A stretch of 64,000 nt of DNA, from the NCBI RefSeq assembly GCF_014196305.1, contig NZ_JACIDJ010000011.1:1-64000 (forward strand), given 5' to 3'. Of the stretch, positions 32,376 through 41,113 are shown in pieces (the stretch's first letter is position 1; the number at the start of each line of letters is the position of its first letter). The position numbers were made by a program, and so were the translations under genes. Below the pieces are notes generated by a model, which had not been told where the DNA came from, made no database searches, and saw nothing but the letters and a program-made list of their open reading frames with translations. Source of the DNA: Roseococcus suduntuyensis. Its GTDB lineage: Bacteria; Pseudomonadota; Alphaproteobacteria; Acetobacterales; Acetobacteraceae.

Positions 32376-33350
32376 ATGCTGAAGCGCGCCCTGCTCGCCT
32401 GCGGCCTCGCCGTCGCCGCCATCGCCCCCGCCGCCATCGCCCCGGCCGCCGCGCAATCCTTCGAGCGGCCCATCCGCATCATCGTGCCCATCGCGCCCGG
32501 AGGTGGCACGGACGTCTTCGCGCGGCTGCTGGCGGAGCTGGTGGGGAGTTCGCTCGGCCAGCCCATCGCTGTGGAGAACCGGCCCGGTGCCTCCTCCACC
32601 ATCGGCACGCAGTTCGTGGTGGACCAGCGGCCCGACGGCCACACGCTGATGTTCACCGCCAACTCGCCCATCACCGCCGCGCCGCATGTGATGAACGTGC
32701 GCTACACCGTGGATCAGCTGGAGCCGATGTTCATGGTGGGCCATGTGGGCTTCACCCTCTGCGTGCGGAATGACAGCCCCATCCAGGACGCGCGGAGCCT
32801 GATCGCGGCGATGCGCGCCGATCCCGGCGGCTTCAACTACGGCACCGACGGCGTGGGCGGGAACATGCACCTGGCCGCCGAGCGCGTCTTCCGCCGCCTG
32901 GGCGTGGAAGGGACCATGGTGCCCTTCCAGGGTGCCGCGCAGACGCTGACGGCCTTCAGCGGCGGGCATATCCAGCTCTATGGCGGTTCCATCGCCGTCG
33001 CCATGCCGGCCATCCGCGACGGGCGCGCCCGCTGCCTGATCCTGACGCAGCGCGACCAGCATCCGGCGGTGCCCACGGGCAGCGGCCTCGACGCGCTGGG
33101 CATCCCCGAGGAGGAGACGCTGATCTGGTGGGGCATGCTGGCCCCGCGCGGCCTGCCCGCCGACCGTCGCGCCGCGCTGATGACGGCCTTCGAGGCCGCC
33201 TGGCGCAGCGAGCGCTTCCAGCAGCAGCTGGCCCGCAGCGGTGTCACGCCCCAGTTCCGCGGCCCCGAGGAATCCGCCCGCCTGATCGCGGCGGAAAGCG
33301 AGGCGCTGGGCCGGGTGGTCCGCGCGATCGGCATCGAGCGCAGCCGCTGA
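32376..33350 (+). CDS. Tripartite tricarboxylate transporter (Bug-type) substrate-binding protein
   Basis: This 324-residue periplasmic binding protein of the Bug/TctC family has a signal peptide ending near Ala-Ala-Ala-Gln (about residue 26). The classic first strand is RPIRIIVPIAPGGGTDVFARLLA, followed by IAVENRPGASSTIG. Such proteins bind carboxylates and are often orphans without TctA/TctB, as here. It lies 69 bp before the ThDP enzyme gene on the same strand, so it may report or deliver the substrate of that pathway. The ligand cannot be predicted. Confidence 0.9.
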   Translation: MLKRALLACGLAVAAIAPAAIAPAAAQSFERPIRIIVPIAPGGGTDVFARLLAELVGSSLGQPIAVENRPGASSTIGTQFVVDQRPDGHTLMFTANSPITAAPHVMNVRYTVDQLEPMFMVGHVGFTLCVRNDSPIQDARSLIAAMRADPGGFNYGTDGVGGNMHLAAERVFRRLGVEGTMVPFQGAAQTLTAFSGGHIQLYGGSIAVAMPAIRDGRARCLILTQRDQHPAVPTGSGLDALGIPEEETLIWWGMLAPRGLPADRRAALMTAFEAAWRSERFQQQLARSGVTPQFRGPEESARLIAAESEALGRVVRAIGIERSR

Positions 33351-33419
33351 ACCTGCCCGCGGATTGACCGGGCGGCCCCCCCGCGCGACCCTCCTTCCAG
33401 CCAAGGAAGGGGGAAGCGG

Positions 33420-35078
33420 ATGGAAGGGGCCGAATGGCTCGCCCGGTCATTGCGAGGGTCGGGCGTCTCGCACTTCTTCTTCGTGGATGCGGTGCTGCGG
33501 CGGACGCTGCTGGCGCTGGAACGGGTTGGGGTGCAGCCCGTCCTGGCCCATGCCGAGAAATCCGCGGCCTACATGGCCGATGGCTATGCGCGCATCGCCG
33601 GCCGGCCGGGCGTGGTGGCGGCGCAGGCGGTGGGGGCGGCCAATCTCGCCGCCGGCTTGCAGGATGCCTATCTGGGCCGTTCGCCGGTGCTGGCGCTGAC
33701 CGGGCGCAAGCCGCTCGGCCACCAGCACCGCAATGCCTATCAGGAATTGCCGCATGGGCCGCTTTTCCAGGCGGTGACGAAGCACAGCGCCCTGGTGGAG
33801 CGCGCGGAAGAATTCCCCCGCGCGCTTCGCCAGGCCTGGTCCGCCATGCTGGCGCCGCCGCCGCGCCCCGCGCATCTCGACCTGCACGGGCTGATGGGCG
33901 AGGTGATCGAGCGCGGCGACATCGCCGACGCGCCGCTCGAACTGGCCGATTGGCATGCTCCGCGCCACCGCTCCATCGCCGATGGGCTGGACCGTGCGGC
34001 CGCGCTGCTGCTGGACGCGAAGCGCGTGGCGCTGGTGGTGGGCGAGGGCGCGCTGCTCTCAGGCTGCGGCCCGGAATTGCTGGCGCTGGCCGAGGCCCTG
34101 CAGGCGCCCATCGCGCTCTCCTTGGGCGCGCGGGGCATCGTGCCGACGCGCCACCCGCTGCACCTGGGCGTGCTGGGCGCCTATGCCGGTCCGCCCGCGA
34201 ACGCGGTGGTGGATGAGGCGGAGCTCGTCTTCTTCATCGGCGCCGACACTTCGGACATGCTGACCAATTACTGGCGCACGCCGCGCATCGGCACGCGCTG
34301 CCTCCAGCTCGACGCGGACCCGCTGGAGTTCGAGCGCAGCTACGCGCTGGAACATGCGATGTGCGGCGACCCGAAGCTGAGCCTGGCCGCGCTGAACACG
34401 CTGATCGGCCGGCCGGAGCGTGATGGCGGTTACGCGCTGCGCGCCGCGACCGCCATGCGCGAATGGCGCGCGGCCATGGCGCCGCGCCTCACCTCCAACG
34501 AGGCGCCGATAGACCCCGCGCGGCTGTGCGCCGAGATCACCGCCGCCCTGCCGGAGGACGGCATCCTGGTGGCCGATACCGGCTATTCCGGCATCTGGAC
34601 CGGCAACCTGGTGGAGTTGAACGGCGCGGGGCAGTCCTACCTGCGCGCGGCGGGTTCGCTGGGCTGGTCCTTCCCTGCCGCGCTGGGGGCGAAATGCGCG
34701 GCACCTCATCGCAAGGTGGTGTGTTTCTCGGGCGATGGCGCGCTCTACTACCACCTCACCGAATTGGAGACGGCGCGGCGGCGCGGCATCGGCGTCGTGC
34801 TGGTGGTGAACAACAATTCGGGCTTCGGCCAGGGCTGGCCCAACTACCTCAAGCAGGCCGGCAACCGGCCCGTGGCGGCCGAGCAGGTGCTGCGCTTCGG
34901 CCCCACCAACTTCGCCCGCGTGGCGGAGGAATTCGGCGTCACCGGCATCCGCGTGGAGACGCCGGACGCCATTGGCCCCGCGCTGCGCCGGGCCATCGCC
35001 ATGGAGGCGCCGGTGGTGGTGGATGTCGCCACCGGCATCGAGTTCCGCGCCCCCGAACCCTGGACCCCCCCCTCTTGA
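33420..35078 (+). CDS. Thiamine-diphosphate-dependent enzyme, acetolactate synthase-like
   Basis: This 552-residue enzyme has the three-domain ThDP fold. The N-terminal domain carries the cofactor-activating Glu in HAEKSAAYMADGYAR. A central Rossmann-like domain follows. The C-terminal domain has the GDG motif (residues 438-440, SGDGALYYHLTE) and NNNSG about 28 residues on. It probably decarboxylates or carboligates a 2-keto acid or acyl-CoA; no ALS small subunit is adjacent and the substrate is unknown. GGAAGGGGGAAG precedes the ATG. It groups with the next two genes. Confidence 0.85.
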   Translation: MEGAEWLARSLRGSGVSHFFFVDAVLRRTLLALERVGVQPVLAHAEKSAAYMADGYARIAGRPGVVAAQAVGAANLAAGLQDAYLGRSPVLALTGRKPLGHQHRNAYQELPHGPLFQAVTKHSALVERAEEFPRALRQAWSAMLAPPPRPAHLDLHGLMGEVIERGDIADAPLELADWHAPRHRSIADGLDRAAALLLDAKRVALVVGEGALLSGCGPELLALAEALQAPIALSLGARGIVPTRHPLHLGVLGAYAGPPANAVVDEAELVFFIGADTSDMLTNYWRTPRIGTRCLQLDADPLEFERSYALEHAMCGDPKLSLAALNTLIGRPERDGGYALRAATAMREWRAAMAPRLTSNEAPIDPARLCAEITAALPEDGILVADTGYSGIWTGNLVELNGAGQSYLRAAGSLGWSFPAALGAKCAAPHRKVVCFSGDGALYYHLTELETARRRGIGVVLVVNNNSGFGQGWPNYLKQAGNRPVAAEQVLRFGPTNFARVAEEFGVTGIRVETPDAIGPALRRAIAMEAPVVVDVATGIEFRAPEPWTPPS

Positions 35079-35094
35079 ATCGCGGAGAATTGAA

Positions 35095-36075
35095 ATGAGC
35101 CGACAGATGCGCGTGGCGGTGCTGGGCGCCGGCACGATGGGCCATGCGCTGGCCCTGGTCTTCGCCATGGGCGGCCACAGCGTCCGCCTGACCGATGCCA
35201 ACCCCGAGACGCTGGCCCGCGCGCCCGGACTGATGGCCAAGGCGCTGACCACGCTGACCGCGATGGGCGAGGCCCCTGCGGGCATGGGGCCGGAACAGCT
35301 GGCCCAGATCTGCACCTGCCATGCGGACCTGGCGGAGACGGTGGAGGGCGCCGAACTCATCATCGAGGCGATCGTCGAGAACCCCGAGGCCAAGCGCACG
35401 CTCTACGCGCAGCTCGACGCCTGCGCGCCGGCGGACGCCATCTGGGCCAGCAACACCAGCTACCTCGACGCGTTCCCGCTGATGCCGCCGCACCGCCTGC
35501 GCCGCGCCCTCATCGCGCATTGGTACACGCCCCCCTACCTGGTGGATCTGGTGGATCTCGTCGCCAGCCCGGAATGCGAGCCGGAGGCGATGGCGACCGT
35601 GAAGGAGGCGATCGAGGCCATGGGCAAGGTGCCCATCGTGCTGAAGAAGTTCATCCCCGGCTATATCGCGAACCGCATCCAGGCCGCCTTCCAGAACGAG
35701 GTGCAGTTCCTGATCGACGAGGGCTATGCGTCGGCGCAGGACATCGACGACAGCGCCATCCACGGCATCGCGCTGCGCTTCATGATCATCGGCATCATGG
35801 CCAAGGCCGACTTCACCGGCCTGCCGCTGCTGCAGCACACCTTCCGCAACAAGATGTACACGCCCCCGCCCGAGACCGACCACAGCCGCAGCATGGATGC
35901 GCTGATCGCGCGCGGGGACACGGGCGTGATGGGCGGGCGCGGCTATTACGACTGGGGCGGGCGCGCGCCCGCGGAACTGTTCGAGGAACGCGATGCCAAG
36001 CTCATCGCGCTCAAGAAGGCCATGCGGCAAATCGGCTTCATGGCGGGACGTGGCATGAAGGCGAATGACGCATGA
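35095..36075 (+). CDS. 3-hydroxyacyl-CoA dehydrogenase family protein
   Basis: This 326-residue NAD-dependent dehydrogenase starts with the Rossmann motif VAVLGAGTMGHALA and has the family Glu in IIEAIVEN and SNTSYLDAFPL. A C-terminal helical domain begins at KFIPGYIANRIQAAFQNE. It would oxidise a 3-hydroxyacyl-CoA or a similar 3-hydroxy acid. The His in the usual HxFNP position is replaced by AHWYTPPYLVDLVD, so the substrate may be a free hydroxy acid. The ATG was chosen for its GGAG site and the standard N-terminus. ATGA overlap with the SDR gene. Confidence 0.85.
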   Translation: MSRQMRVAVLGAGTMGHALALVFAMGGHSVRLTDANPETLARAPGLMAKALTTLTAMGEAPAGMGPEQLAQICTCHADLAETVEGAELIIEAIVENPEAKRTLYAQLDACAPADAIWASNTSYLDAFPLMPPHRLRRALIAHWYTPPYLVDLVDLVASPECEPEAMATVKEAIEAMGKVPIVLKKFIPGYIANRIQAAFQNEVQFLIDEGYASAQDIDDSAIHGIALRFMIIGIMAKADFTGLPLLQHTFRNKMYTPPPETDHSRSMDALIARGDTGVMGGRGYYDWGGRAPAELFEERDAKLIALKKAMRQIGFMAGRGMKANDA

Positions 36076-36833
36076 TCACCTATGACCTCAAGGGCAAGAC
36101 GGCGTTGGTGACGGGCGGTGCCTCGGGCATCGGCCTCGCCACCGTGCGGATGCTGGCGAAGAATGGCTGCAAGGTCGCCATCAACCACCTGGCCGATGAC
36201 GCGCGCGGGCCGGAGGTGGTGGAGGCGCTGCGTGCGGAGGGCATGGACGTGATCTCCGCCCCGGGCAATGTCGGCGATGCGGCCGATGGCCCGCGCATGG
36301 TGGAACAGGCGGCGGCCGACCTCGGGCGCCTGGACTACCTCGTGAACAATGCCGGCACGCCGGGCACCCGCGCCTCCATCCCGCCCACGAAGCTCGACCT
36401 CATCACCGAGGAGCTGTGGGAGGCGGTGATCGAGGTGAACCTGCTGGGCGTCTTCCGCTGTTCCAAGGCGGCCGCGCCGCACCTGAAGAAGACGGGCGGG
36501 GCCATCGTCTCCGTGGCCTCCATCGCGGGGCTCAACTCGCCGGGGTCCTCCATGGCCTATGGGGCGACCAAGGCGGGGGTGATTTCGCTGACGAAGAACC
36601 TGGCGCGCGGGCTGGGGCCGGAGGTGCGGGTGAACGCCATCGCGCCCGGTGCCGTGAACTCCACCTGGCAGATCGAGTGGACGAACGAGCAGCGGGCCAC
36701 CTCCATCGACAAGGCCGTGCTGAAGCGCCGCTGCGAGCCGGAGGACCTGGCCGAGGTCATGGTCTTCCTGCTGGCCGGAGCCGCGATGGTGACGGGGCAG
36801 ACGGTGGTGGTGGATGGCGGGCTGACGCTGTAG
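36072..36833 (+). CDS. SDR-family NAD(P)-dependent oxidoreductase
   Basis: This 253-residue classical short-chain dehydrogenase has the nucleotide-binding TGGASGIG (residues 14-21), NNAG (92-95), and the catalytic Ser150-Tyr163-Lys167 in AYGATK. It ends with GQTVVVDGGLTL. It interconverts an alcohol and a ketone in the cytoplasm. As the last gene of the set with the ThDP enzyme and the hydroxyacyl-CoA dehydrogenase-like protein, it probably acts on the same intermediate chain. Confidence 0.9.
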   Translation: MITYDLKGKTALVTGGASGIGLATVRMLAKNGCKVAINHLADDARGPEVVEALRAEGMDVISAPGNVGDAADGPRMVEQAAADLGRLDYLVNNAGTPGTRASIPPTKLDLITEELWEAVIEVNLLGVFRCSKAAAPHLKKTGGAIVSVASIAGLNSPGSSMAYGATKAGVISLTKNLARGLGPEVRVNAIAPGAVNSTWQIEWTNEQRATSIDKAVLKRRCEPEDLAEVMVFLLAGAAMVTGQTVVVDGGLTL

Positions 36834-36849
36834 CGTCCGACCCGCGGAG

Positions 36850-36881
36850 GCGGCCACGCCGAAGCGGGAAATGGCCGCTTC
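36850..36881. terminator. Alternative hairpins between convergent SDR and copD genes
   Basis: Two mutually exclusive 7-bp stems share bases: GCGGCCA (36850-36856) with TGGCCGC (36872-36878), and GAAGCGG (36861-36867) with CCGCTTC (36875-36881). They lie between converging genes, so a bidirectional terminator is likely. Confidence 0.45.
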
Positions 36882-36896
36882 GATGCCGCGCCCGGA

Positions 36897-37805
36897 TCAG
36901 CCCGGGATGCGGTGGCCGTAGTCGATGGGGTGGACCGAGACCATCTCGGCCGCCGCCCAGAAGGCCAGCAGCACGAAGACCATCTCGACACGGATGGAAC
37001 CCGCCAGCCGTGCGCCCGCACCTTGCTCACCACGCGTCAGGGCGGGGGTGTGGCGCAGCCGGTTCCAGCCGGCGAGCGCGAGTGCCGCCAGCACCGCCAG
37101 CGTCTTGGCGGCCAGCGCCCAGCCATGCCAGGCCTCCAGGATGCGGTCGAGCCGCACCGTGAGGTACCAGGTCAGCATCAGCCCCGTGGCGAGCATCGCC
37201 ACCACGGCCAGCGTGGCGACCCGGCTCCAGTCCCGGACCAGCCCCGCCGCCGCCGCGCCGTCCGCCCGCCGCGCCACCCAGAGCAGCGGCGGCAGCGAGC
37301 CCACCCAGAAGGCCACCACGGTCAGGTGCAGGACCAGCAGCGCCACGATTTCCTGCCGCGGCCCGTACAGGGTCGAGTGGCCCATCGCGGCATAGGACCC
37401 CACGACCATCGCCACCCCAACCGCCGCCACGGCCGGGCCCACCCGCCAGAGCAGGGCCGCCGCCGCCAGCAGCAGAAGGCCGCCACCGCGCAGCCAGAAG
37501 GCGTCGCCGATCCGCGATCGCATGACGGCCGCCCAGACGTCGGGGTCGGTGGCGCTCGCGCCCGCGGTCAGCACCAGCACGCGCAGGGCCAGGGCCAGGA
37601 CCGACAGCGCCAGCCCCGCGGCGACGGCCGCCAGCAGCGTGCGCCGCAGCCGTGCCGCTTCCATGGGCTCCAGCCGGTGGCCGAAGCCGAGGGCAAAGAG
37701 GGCAAGCCCCGCCGCGCCCAGCGTCGCGACATGCTGCGCGCCGCGCAGCAGCACGGTGGCGCCGTCCAGCAGCGAGGGGTCCGGCTGGAGGTATTCCAGG
37801 ATCAT
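36897..37805 (-). CDS. copD: CopD-family copper resistance membrane protein
   Basis: This 302-residue inner-membrane protein has about eight hydrophobic helices and the CopD domain in its second half (LHLTVVAFWVGSLPPLLWV). CopD takes up copper across the inner membrane together with periplasmic CopC. The ATG at 37805 overlaps the copC stop by ATGA, which favours it over the in-frame start 24 codons upstream. copC-copD alone suggests copper acquisition or homeostasis rather than a full cop resistance operon. Confidence 0.85.
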   Translation of the reverse strand: MILEYLQPDPSLLDGATVLLRGAQHVATLGAAGLALFALGFGHRLEPMEAARLRRTLLAAVAAGLALSVLALALRVLVLTAGASATDPDVWAAVMRSRIGDAFWLRGGGLLLLAAAALLWRVGPAVAAVGVAMVVGSYAAMGHSTLYGPRQEIVALLVLHLTVVAFWVGSLPPLLWVARRADGAAAAGLVRDWSRVATLAVVAMLATGLMLTWYLTVRLDRILEAWHGWALAAKTLAVLAALALAGWNRLRHTPALTRGEQGAGARLAGSIRVEMVFVLLAFWAAAEMVSVHPIDYGHRIPG

Positions 37806-38191
37806 GGCCGATGGCCCTCGACGCGGAAGGGGATGACGCCGCCGACCGGGTGCCCGTCGGCCGAGATGATGCGCCATTCGGCGCGGTACGCGCCGGGTTC
37901 CAGCGGCGGCAGAGCGATGACCTCCATGCGCTCGGGCCGGATGGGGCGGCGCGGCAGGGGGATCTCGGTGCCATCCGCCCGGTAAAGGCGCAGGGCCGTG
38001 AGCTGCACCCGTTCGCTGAAATGCAGCTCGATGCGCTCCGGCGCGCGGTCGAGCACGGCGCCGGGGGCCGGCACGCTCCGCCGCAATTCGGAATGGGCCC
38101 GGGCGAGCCGAACCCAGGGCGCGGCGCAGAGGACGAGCAGCCCCGCCCGACGCCCCACCGCGCCCACGAGCGAGGTTGACCTGTGTTTCAT
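37802..38191 (-). CDS. copC: Periplasmic copper-binding protein CopC
   Basis: This 129-residue protein has a signal peptide ending RLARA, so mature CopC would start with His33. That histidine is the N-terminal ligand of the Cu(II) site. The motif HSELRRSVPAPGAVL opens the domain, and SADGHPVGG near residue 114 supplies Asp112 and His114, the remaining Cu(II) ligands. There is no Met-rich Cu(I) region, so a Cu(II)-only type is likely. It is paired with copD by ATGA. Confidence 0.9.
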   Translation of the reverse strand: MKHRSTSLVGAVGRRAGLLVLCAAPWVRLARAHSELRRSVPAPGAVLDRAPERIELHFSERVQLTALRLYRADGTEIPLPRRPIRPERMEVIALPPLEPGAYRAEWRIISADGHPVGGVIPFRVEGHRP

Positions 38192-38224
38192 CCGCTCAGG
38201 ATGCAGCTTCCCACCCTGGGAAGA

Positions 38225-38623
38225 TCAAGGGGTCTCGTCCACCGCCGCGATGGCCTCGATCTCCAGCAGGAAGTCCGGCACGGGCAGGGCGGCCACCACG
38301 CTGGTGGTGCGCGCGGGAAGGTGCGCGGCGTCGAAGGTGGCGGCATAGAGGCGGTTCATCTCCGGCACGTCCGTGGCCCGCACCAGCAGCACGCTGGTCT
38401 TGAGCACGCGCGTGATGTCGGTGCCGGCCTCGGCCAGGATGGCGTGAAGGTTGCGGATCACTTGCTCGAACTGCGCCGCGAAGTCCCCGCGGGCGATGTT
38501 CCCCTGGCCGTCCACCGGCCCCAGCACCGACACATACAACGTGTTCCCATGGCGCACGGCCATGGAGAACGGCGGATAGGCACGCCCGCCCAAAGGTGTT
38601 GCAAAACGGGTGATCCCGGACAT
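38225..38623 (-). CDS. RidA/YjgF family protein
   Basis: This 132-residue trimeric RidA-fold protein contains the conserved Arg in LPARTTSVVAALPVPDFLLEIEAIA. RidA enzymes deaminate reactive enamine/imine intermediates; other family members have different roles. The ATG at 38623 is preferred over the one 21 bp upstream because a GAGGGGG stretch lies about five bases before it. It is transcribed toward copC and divergent from the M20 genes, perhaps sharing a control region with them. Confidence 0.87.
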   Translation of the reverse strand: MSGITRFATPLGGRAYPPFSMAVRHGNTLYVSVLGPVDGQGNIARGDFAAQFEQVIRNLHAILAEAGTDITRVLKTSVLLVRATDVPEMNRLYAATFDAAHLPARTTSVVAALPVPDFLLEIEAIAAVDETP

Positions 38624-38697
38624 GTGCGCCCCCTCGCGGCCCATTGCCGCGGGCGCATCATGGCCTATCCTCCGCCGCTTCGCGAAAGGGGTGTGGC

Positions 38698-39897
38698 ATG
38701 GCGCAGGTGGACACGGAACGCTTCCTCAAGGACCTGAACGAGCTTCGGAAGATCGGCGAGTTCAAGACGGGCGTTCACCGCCCCACCTTCTCGGCCGAGG
38801 ACATGGAAAGCCGCCGCTGGCTGATGGACCGCATGCGCGAGGTGGGGCTGGAGCCCAGCATGGACGGCATCGGCAATGTCTTCGGCCGCCACCCCGGGCC
38901 GGGGCCGCATCTGCTGGTGGGCAGCCATATCGAAAGCCAGAACCAGGCCGGCTGGCTGGACGGCGCGCTGGGCGTGATGGCGGGCGTGGCGCTGGCCCGC
39001 GCCGGGCTGCCGGTGGATGTCGTGGCCTTCGCCGATGAGGAGGGCCACTACGGCAGCTTCATCGGCAGCCGCTCGCTGCTGGGCATCCTGGAGGACAGCG
39101 AGATCGACAGCCTGAAGAACCGCTACCACGGCAAGCCGCTGCGCGAGGCGCTGCGCGAGGCGGGCCTCGAAGGCCTGCCGCGGCCGAAGCTGGACCCCAG
39201 CCGCTACAAGGGCTTCTTCGAGATGCACATCGAGCAGGGAACCCAGCTCGAATCCCAGGGCCTGCGGGCGGGCGTGGTGACGGGCATCGTCGCCATCTGG
39301 CAGTTCCGCCTGACCATCGAGGGCATGCAGGACCATGCGGGCGGCACGACCATGGCCGAGCGCCGCGATGCCGGCCTGACGGCGGTGCGGCTGCTGTCCC
39401 GCGTGGACCGGGAATTCCCCCTGCTCTGCGGGCCCCGCACGGTCTGGACCTGCGGGCGCATCGCGCTGGAGCCCGGCGCGCCCTCCATCATCCCGGGCCG
39501 GGCCGAGGTGCTGTTCCAGTTCCGCGACATTGATGTGCCCACGCTGGAGCGACTGGAGGAATGCCTCACCCGCATCGTGCAGGAGATGAACCGCACCGAG
39601 CGCACCACCACCACGCTCGAAGCCATGAGCCGTTCCAAGCCCGCCCTTTGCGACCCCGCGATGCAGGCGGCACTCGCCGATGCGGCGACGAAGCACGCCA
39701 ATGGCCAATGGCAGCACATGCCCTCGGGGGCCGGCCATGACGCGCAATACATGGCGCGCATCATGCCGGCCTCGATGCTGTTCACGCCCTCCATCAACGG
39801 CATCAGCCACCATTGGGCCGAGGACACGAAGGAGGAGGACCTGGCGCTGAACATCCGCATCATGGCGGACGCGGCGGAGGCCTATCTCCGTGGCTGA
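38698..39897 (+). CDS. M20 amidohydrolase (carbamoylase/allantoate hydrolase-like), first of two
   Basis: This 399-residue member of the M20 hydantoinase/carbamoylase family has a two-metal catalytic domain split by a dimerisation domain. Motifs are GSHIESQNQAGWLDGALGV (metal His and bridging Asp), FADEEGHYGSFIGS (base and metal Glu), MHIEQGTQLE and HMPSGAGHDAQ. In HxD, the Asp beside the metal His is Glu here. Likely substrates are N-carbamoyl amino acids or ureides. Its stop overlaps the start of a near-identical paralogue by 8 bp. Confidence 0.85.
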   Translation: MAQVDTERFLKDLNELRKIGEFKTGVHRPTFSAEDMESRRWLMDRMREVGLEPSMDGIGNVFGRHPGPGPHLLVGSHIESQNQAGWLDGALGVMAGVALARAGLPVDVVAFADEEGHYGSFIGSRSLLGILEDSEIDSLKNRYHGKPLREALREAGLEGLPRPKLDPSRYKGFFEMHIEQGTQLESQGLRAGVVTGIVAIWQFRLTIEGMQDHAGGTTMAERRDAGLTAVRLLSRVDREFPLLCGPRTVWTCGRIALEPGAPSIIPGRAEVLFQFRDIDVPTLERLEECLTRIVQEMNRTERTTTTLEAMSRSKPALCDPAMQAALADAATKHANGQWQHMPSGAGHDAQYMARIMPASMLFTPSINGISHHWAEDTKEEDLALNIRIMADAAEAYLRG

Positions 39898-41089
39898 GCC
39901 CGATACCGCGCGCTTCCTGGCGGACCTGCACGCGCTGCGGCAGATCGGCCAGTTCAAGACCGGCGTCCACCGCCCGACCTACACGCCGCAGGACATGGAA
40001 AGCCGCCGCTGGCTGATGGAGCGCATGCGGGAGGTGGGCCTCGAACCCGAGATGGACGGCCTCGGCAACGTGCTGGGCAAGCATCCCGGCGCCGGGCCGA
40101 AGCTGCTGGTCGGCAGCCACATCGAGACGCAGAACGAGGCCGGCTGGCTCGATGGCGCGCTGGGCGTGGTCGCGGGCTTGGCGCTGGCCCGCGCCGGCAT
40201 GGCGGTGGATGTCGTGGCCTTCGCCGATGAGGAGGCGCACTACGGCAGCTTCCTCGGCAGCCGCTCCATGGTCGGCGAGGTGACCGAGGCCGAGATCGAC
40301 GCCGCCCGCCACAACATGGACGGCAAGCCGCTCCGCCAGGCGCTGCGCGAGGCCGGGCTGGAAGGCCTGCCGCGCATGCGCCTCGACCCCGCGCGCTACA
40401 AGGGTTTCCTGGAACTGCACATCGAGCAGGGCACGCAGCTGGAACAGGCGGGGCTGCGCAGCGGCGTCGTCACCGGCATCTTCGGCATCCGCTATTTCAA
40501 GATCACCGCCGTGGGCCAGCAGGACCACACCGGCGGCACCACCATGGCCGAACGCAAGGACGCCAACGTCGCCGCCATGCGCGTGCTGGCCATGATCGAC
40601 GAACAGTTCCCCATGCATGTGGGCGAGCGCACGGTCTGGACCTGCGGCCGCGTGGTGCTGGAGCCCAACGCGCCGCACATCATCGCCGGCCGCGCGGAGC
40701 TGATCTTCCAGTTCCGCGACCTGTCGGAGGCGGTGCTGGATCGGCTGGAGACGCTCCTGACCCGCATCGTGCAGGAGGTGGACCGGCGCGACCGCTGCGC
40801 CCTCAGCCTGGAACGCCTGGGCCGTTCGGCGCCGGCCATCGCGGACCCTGCCCTGCACGGCGCGCTGTGCGAGGCCGCCACACGCCACGCCAATGGCCAA
40901 TGGCAGCCCATGCCCTCGGGCGCCATCCATGACGCGCAGCATGTGGCGAAGATCATGCCCATGGCCATGCTGTTCACGCCCTCCATCGGCGGCATCAGCC
41001 ACCATTGGGCCGAGGACACGAAGGAGGAGGACCTCGTCCTGTCGCTGCGCATTCTGGCCGATGCGGCGGAGAAGGCGCTGGCCTCCTGA
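39890..41089 (+). CDS. M20 amidohydrolase, tandem paralogue
   Basis: This 399-residue protein has the same length and motif order as its upstream neighbour: GSHIETQNEAGWLDGALGV, FADEEAHYGSFLGS, LHIEQGTQLE and PMPSGAIHDAQH. It starts with GTG at 39890, inside the previous gene. The two clearly arose by tandem duplication. Differences in the dimerisation domain (IWQFRLTIEGMQDHAGG against IRYFKITAVGQQDHTGG) could mean different substrates or a heterodimer. The HxE change is shared. Confidence 0.85.
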   Translation: MAEPDTARFLADLHALRQIGQFKTGVHRPTYTPQDMESRRWLMERMREVGLEPEMDGLGNVLGKHPGAGPKLLVGSHIETQNEAGWLDGALGVVAGLALARAGMAVDVVAFADEEAHYGSFLGSRSMVGEVTEAEIDAARHNMDGKPLRQALREAGLEGLPRMRLDPARYKGFLELHIEQGTQLEQAGLRSGVVTGIFGIRYFKITAVGQQDHTGGTTMAERKDANVAAMRVLAMIDEQFPMHVGERTVWTCGRVVLEPNAPHIIAGRAELIFQFRDLSEAVLDRLETLLTRIVQEVDRRDRCALSLERLGRSAPAIADPALHGALCEAATRHANGQWQPMPSGAIHDAQHVAKIMPMAMLFTPSIGGISHHWAEDTKEEDLVLSLRILADAAEKALAS

Positions 41090-41113
41090 CCCGCATGGGC
41101 GCGCGCTGAGGCC

